Below the pieces are notes generated by a model that made no database searches, had not been told where the DNA came from, and saw nothing but the letters and a program-made list of their open reading frames with translations. A stretch of 6,410 bases of DNA, taken from assembly GCA_003164075.1 (NCBI GenBank), contig PLRZ01000026.1, positions 1 to 6,410 on the forward strand, read 5' to 3'. This stretch comes from Bryobacterales bacterium. GTDB taxonomy: Bacteria > Acidobacteriota > Terriglobia > Bryobacterales > Bryobacteraceae. A program made the position numbers and the translations under genes. This document shows, in pieces, positions 4,459-6,410 of the stretch. Positions within the stretch are counted from its first letter, which is position 1. Each line of letters opens with the position of its first letter.

Positions 4459-6410
4459 TTTGCCGGGCCGCTCAGCAAGCTCTTGAGCGCGTCCATCGCT
4501 TTGCCGAAATCTCCCCAGTTTCCTTGCTCCATTGCCTTCTGGGCATTATCGAATGCCGCTCTCGCTTGCCCCGATTCCTGTGGCCGGCCGGGCGACTGCC
4601 CAGGAGTCTGGGGTTGTTGCGTCCCGAAGACCGCTTGGATGGCTTCATCGAGCGTAGGCTCCATCGCCACCTTATCCCCGGAAATCACGATCACACGCTT
4701 GAGTTGGGGGAAGTCCGTGCCTTCAGCCGTCAGGTACACCGGCACGACATAGAGAAAGGAGTTCTCGATCGGCACCGCGATCAGGTTTCCACGAATTACT
4801 TTCGAGCCCTTCTGGTCCCACAGACTCAGTTGTTGCGAAATAGTAGTGTTCTGATTGATCATGGCCTCGATTTGCATCGGGCCATAAATCAGTTTCTCCT
4901 TCGGGAGTTGGTAAAACAGCATCTTCCCGTACTCGGGAAAATCACACCTGGCGGCGATCCACGAAATCATGTTGTCGCGCTTCTGCGGCGTGAAGGGCGT
5001 CATGAGAAGGTATTCGAGCTGGTCGCTTCCGGGAAGCTTCATCAGGATGTAATAGGGCTTCATCGGCGCGACCTTACCGGCGTAATTCTCTTGGGGATGC
5101 ACCCAGAGATCTTCGCGGTTGTAATACACCTGGGGCACTGTCATGTGGAATGTGGCGTATTGGTCAGCCTGGATGGAAAAGAGGTCCTCCGGATACCGCA
5201 GATGCGCTTTCAGATCCGGCGAAAGCCGATTCAGATCCTGGAAGACGCCAGGGAATGCATGGCGGTAAACCGCGAGGATGGGGTCTTTCGGGTCCATGGC
5301 GTAGAAGCGGACGGTTCCGTCATACATGTCCACAACAACCTTGACGGAGTTTCGAATGTAGTTCAGGCCTGGATTGGAGTCCTCCGCGTAAGGAGTGGAG
5401 TAGGGAAAGTGATCCGAGACGGTATAGGCATCCTGAATCCAGTACTGTTTGCCCTCGCTCACCACGGCGTAGGGATCCTGGTCGAGGCGCAGGAACGGCG
5501 CGATCTGCTGCACGCGTTCCTGAACGCTCCTCCAGATCTGAATCTTGCTCTCCGGCCGAAGATAGGAAGTGAAGAGGATGTTTACATCGGTCTGCGTCCA
5601 GGCGAACAGCAACCGTCTCCACATGCTGTCGAGCGGAATACCTCCCGCGCCGTTATAACTGGTGTAAACATTCTGGTTCCCCTTCGGATAGTCGAACTCT
5701 TTAACGCCCGTAGCAACGATGCGATACCCGGGCATGGATTCGCCGTAGTAGATGGAAGGCTGGTTTACGGTCAATCCGTAGGCGGATTCCGGCGGAATGT
5801 TCTCCAGGACGTACTGCGGAAAGCCGCCCCCGATGGTCTTCGAGACGAAGCTCATGACCAAGCCATAACCATGGGTGAACTGGAGTTTCTGGTTAACCCA
5901 CGTTTGGGCTTCAGCAGGAAGCTCCGCGGAGAGTTCTCGGGCCGAAAGCATCACTTGGTGATATCCATCCGGCAGGTGGTAGCGGTCCACATCGGCGTGA
6001 TAGAACTGGTAATAGAGTCGTATCTCCTGAGCTTGCTGGTACATTTGCAGCAAGGGGCGCCAGTCCCACAGACGGACGTTTTGAATCGTGTCCTGATTTC
6101 TCGCGATTACGTCAGACGTCAGGTCCGCCAGTGCAGGGTATGACGTTTCCTGGATAGAGTCGAGGCCATAAGCTTTTCGAGTGAACTCGATATTGCGTGT
6201 GAGGTACGGCGTTTCGAGGCTCAGCTCGTTCGGCTGCACTGCGAACCGTTGAAAGAGCGCCGGAAGCAGCATGACCGCGAAGACGTACAACGCTACGTAG
6301 GCGCCGGCTCCAATCGCTAAAGTCCTATAGCGTGGCCGGAAGACATTCAGCCCGAGCAATGCACACAGCGCCGCCGCCGCGCCGACCATAAGCCAATAGG
6401 CGACCCGCGT
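4455..6410 (-). CDS. UPF0182 family membrane protein, C-terminal 651 residues, start outside window
   Basis: The frame is open at the right edge (TRVAYWL precedes the first Met at 6387-6389), so that Met is internal; UPF0182 proteins are normally about 900-1000 residues. The fragment begins with two hydrophobic helices (about 4-24 and 30-53), probably the last of the seven N-terminal membrane segments. A large, probably extracytoplasmic region follows. Family stretches include QPNELSLETPYLTRNIEFTR and AYGLD (about 59-85), RLYYQFYHADVDRY, THGYGLVMS, PSIYYGE, EFDYPKGNQNVYTSYNGAGG, and HFPYS near the predicted surface domain. The tail has a Pro/Gln/Gly-rich linker (QQPQTPGQSPGRPQESGQ) and a short helix with AMEQGNWGDFGKAMDAL, as in other members. 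The biochemical function is unknown. It is the first visible gene of the train and its TGA overlaps the ATG of the zinc-finger gene; its promoter is outside the window. No frameshift was seen over the 1.9 kb. Confidence 0.95.
   Translation of the reverse strand, partial: TRVAYWLMVGAAAALCALLGLNVFRPRYRTLAIGAGAYVALYVFAVMLLPALFQRFAVQPNELSLETPYLTRNIEFTRKAYGLDSIQETSYPALADLTSDVIARNQDTIQNVRLWDWRPLLQMYQQAQEIRLYYQFYHADVDRYHLPDGYHQVMLSARELSAELPAEAQTWVNQKLQFTHGYGLVMSFVSKTIGGGFPQYVLENIPPESAYGLTVNQPSIYYGESMPGYRIVATGVKEFDYPKGNQNVYTSYNGAGGIPLDSMWRRLLFAWTQTDVNILFTSYLRPESKIQIWRSVQERVQQIAPFLRLDQDPYAVVSEGKQYWIQDAYTVSDHFPYSTPYAEDSNPGLNYIRNSVKVVVDMYDGTVRFYAMDPKDPILAVYRHAFPGVFQDLNRLSPDLKAHLRYPEDLFSIQADQYATFHMTVPQVYYNREDLWVHPQENYAGKVAPMKPYYILMKLPGSDQLEYLLMTPFTPQKRDNMISWIAARCDFPEYGKMLFYQLPKEKLIYGPMQIEAMINQNTTISQQLSLWDQKGSKVIRGNLIAVPIENSFLYVVPVYLTAEGTDFPQLKRVIVISGDKVAMEPTLDEAIQAVFGTQQPQTPGQSPGRPQESGQARAAFDNAQKAMEQGNWGDFGKAMDALKSLLSGPAK

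Noticed and set aside
4404..6143. A 579-codon open frame on the plus strand opposite the UPF0182 gene
   Set aside because: It lies antisense to an unmistakable UPF0182 coding sequence. Its product (rich in His, Arg, Val and Leu) resembles no family and looks like the mirror of GC-biased codon use.
1..6410. CRISPR arrays, tRNA/rRNA genes, insertion sequences, phage or toxin-antitoxin genes
   Set aside because: I saw no regularly spaced repeats, no RNA-gene signatures and no mobile-element or defence proteins. Nearly all sequence is accounted for by the minus-strand coding genes.

Overview
The window carries one unbroken train of genes, all read from the minus strand (transcription runs from position 6410 towards 1). 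Gaps between neighbours are short or negative, two junctions are ATGA stop/start overlaps, and several starts have good Shine-Dalgarno sites. The base composition is moderately GC-rich. The protein families (UPF0182, SYLF, GSP17M-like and a TraR/DksA-type zinc finger beside a pentose-phosphate/glycogen cluster) fit a soil or sediment bacterium, perhaps an acidobacterium. That assignment rests on family resemblance only and is tentative. No tRNA, rRNA, CRISPR, transposase or phage gene was seen.

Upstream half in transcription order (6410 to about 2670), an envelope/stress block: the C-terminal 651 residues of a large UPF0182 membrane protein (start outside the window); a divergent small TraR/DksA-type zinc-finger protein starting on the UPF0182 stop (ATGA); a 182-residue GSP17M/DUF1269-like protein with a glycine-rich membrane hairpin; and a secreted SYLF-domain (Ysc84-like) protein with a signal peptide.

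Downstream half (2559 to 1), a sugar-phosphate block: RpiB-type ribose-5-phosphate isomerase; the first ~41 codons of a transaldolase; the C-terminal half of an alpha-D-glucose phosphoglucomutase; and the first 381 codons of an alpha-glucan (glycogen) phosphorylase that runs off the left edge. The intact order was probably rpiB - tal - (other pentose-phosphate genes?) - pgm - glgP. It would link glycogen breakdown (glucan to glucose-1-P by GlgP, glucose-1-P to glucose-6-P by Pgm) to the pentose-phosphate pathway (RpiB, Tal).

The main anomaly is at about 1945-1952. The transaldolase reading frame stops matching its family right after the conserved EDGLR segment, and the sequence continues directly, in another frame, inside phosphoglucomutase just before its metal-binding loop. 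The rest of tal, the first half of pgm (with its catalytic serine) and anything once between them are absent. This is either a real deletion fusing two genes of one operon or a mis-joined assembly; the sequence alone cannot decide which. I found no convincing new defence or mobile system here.
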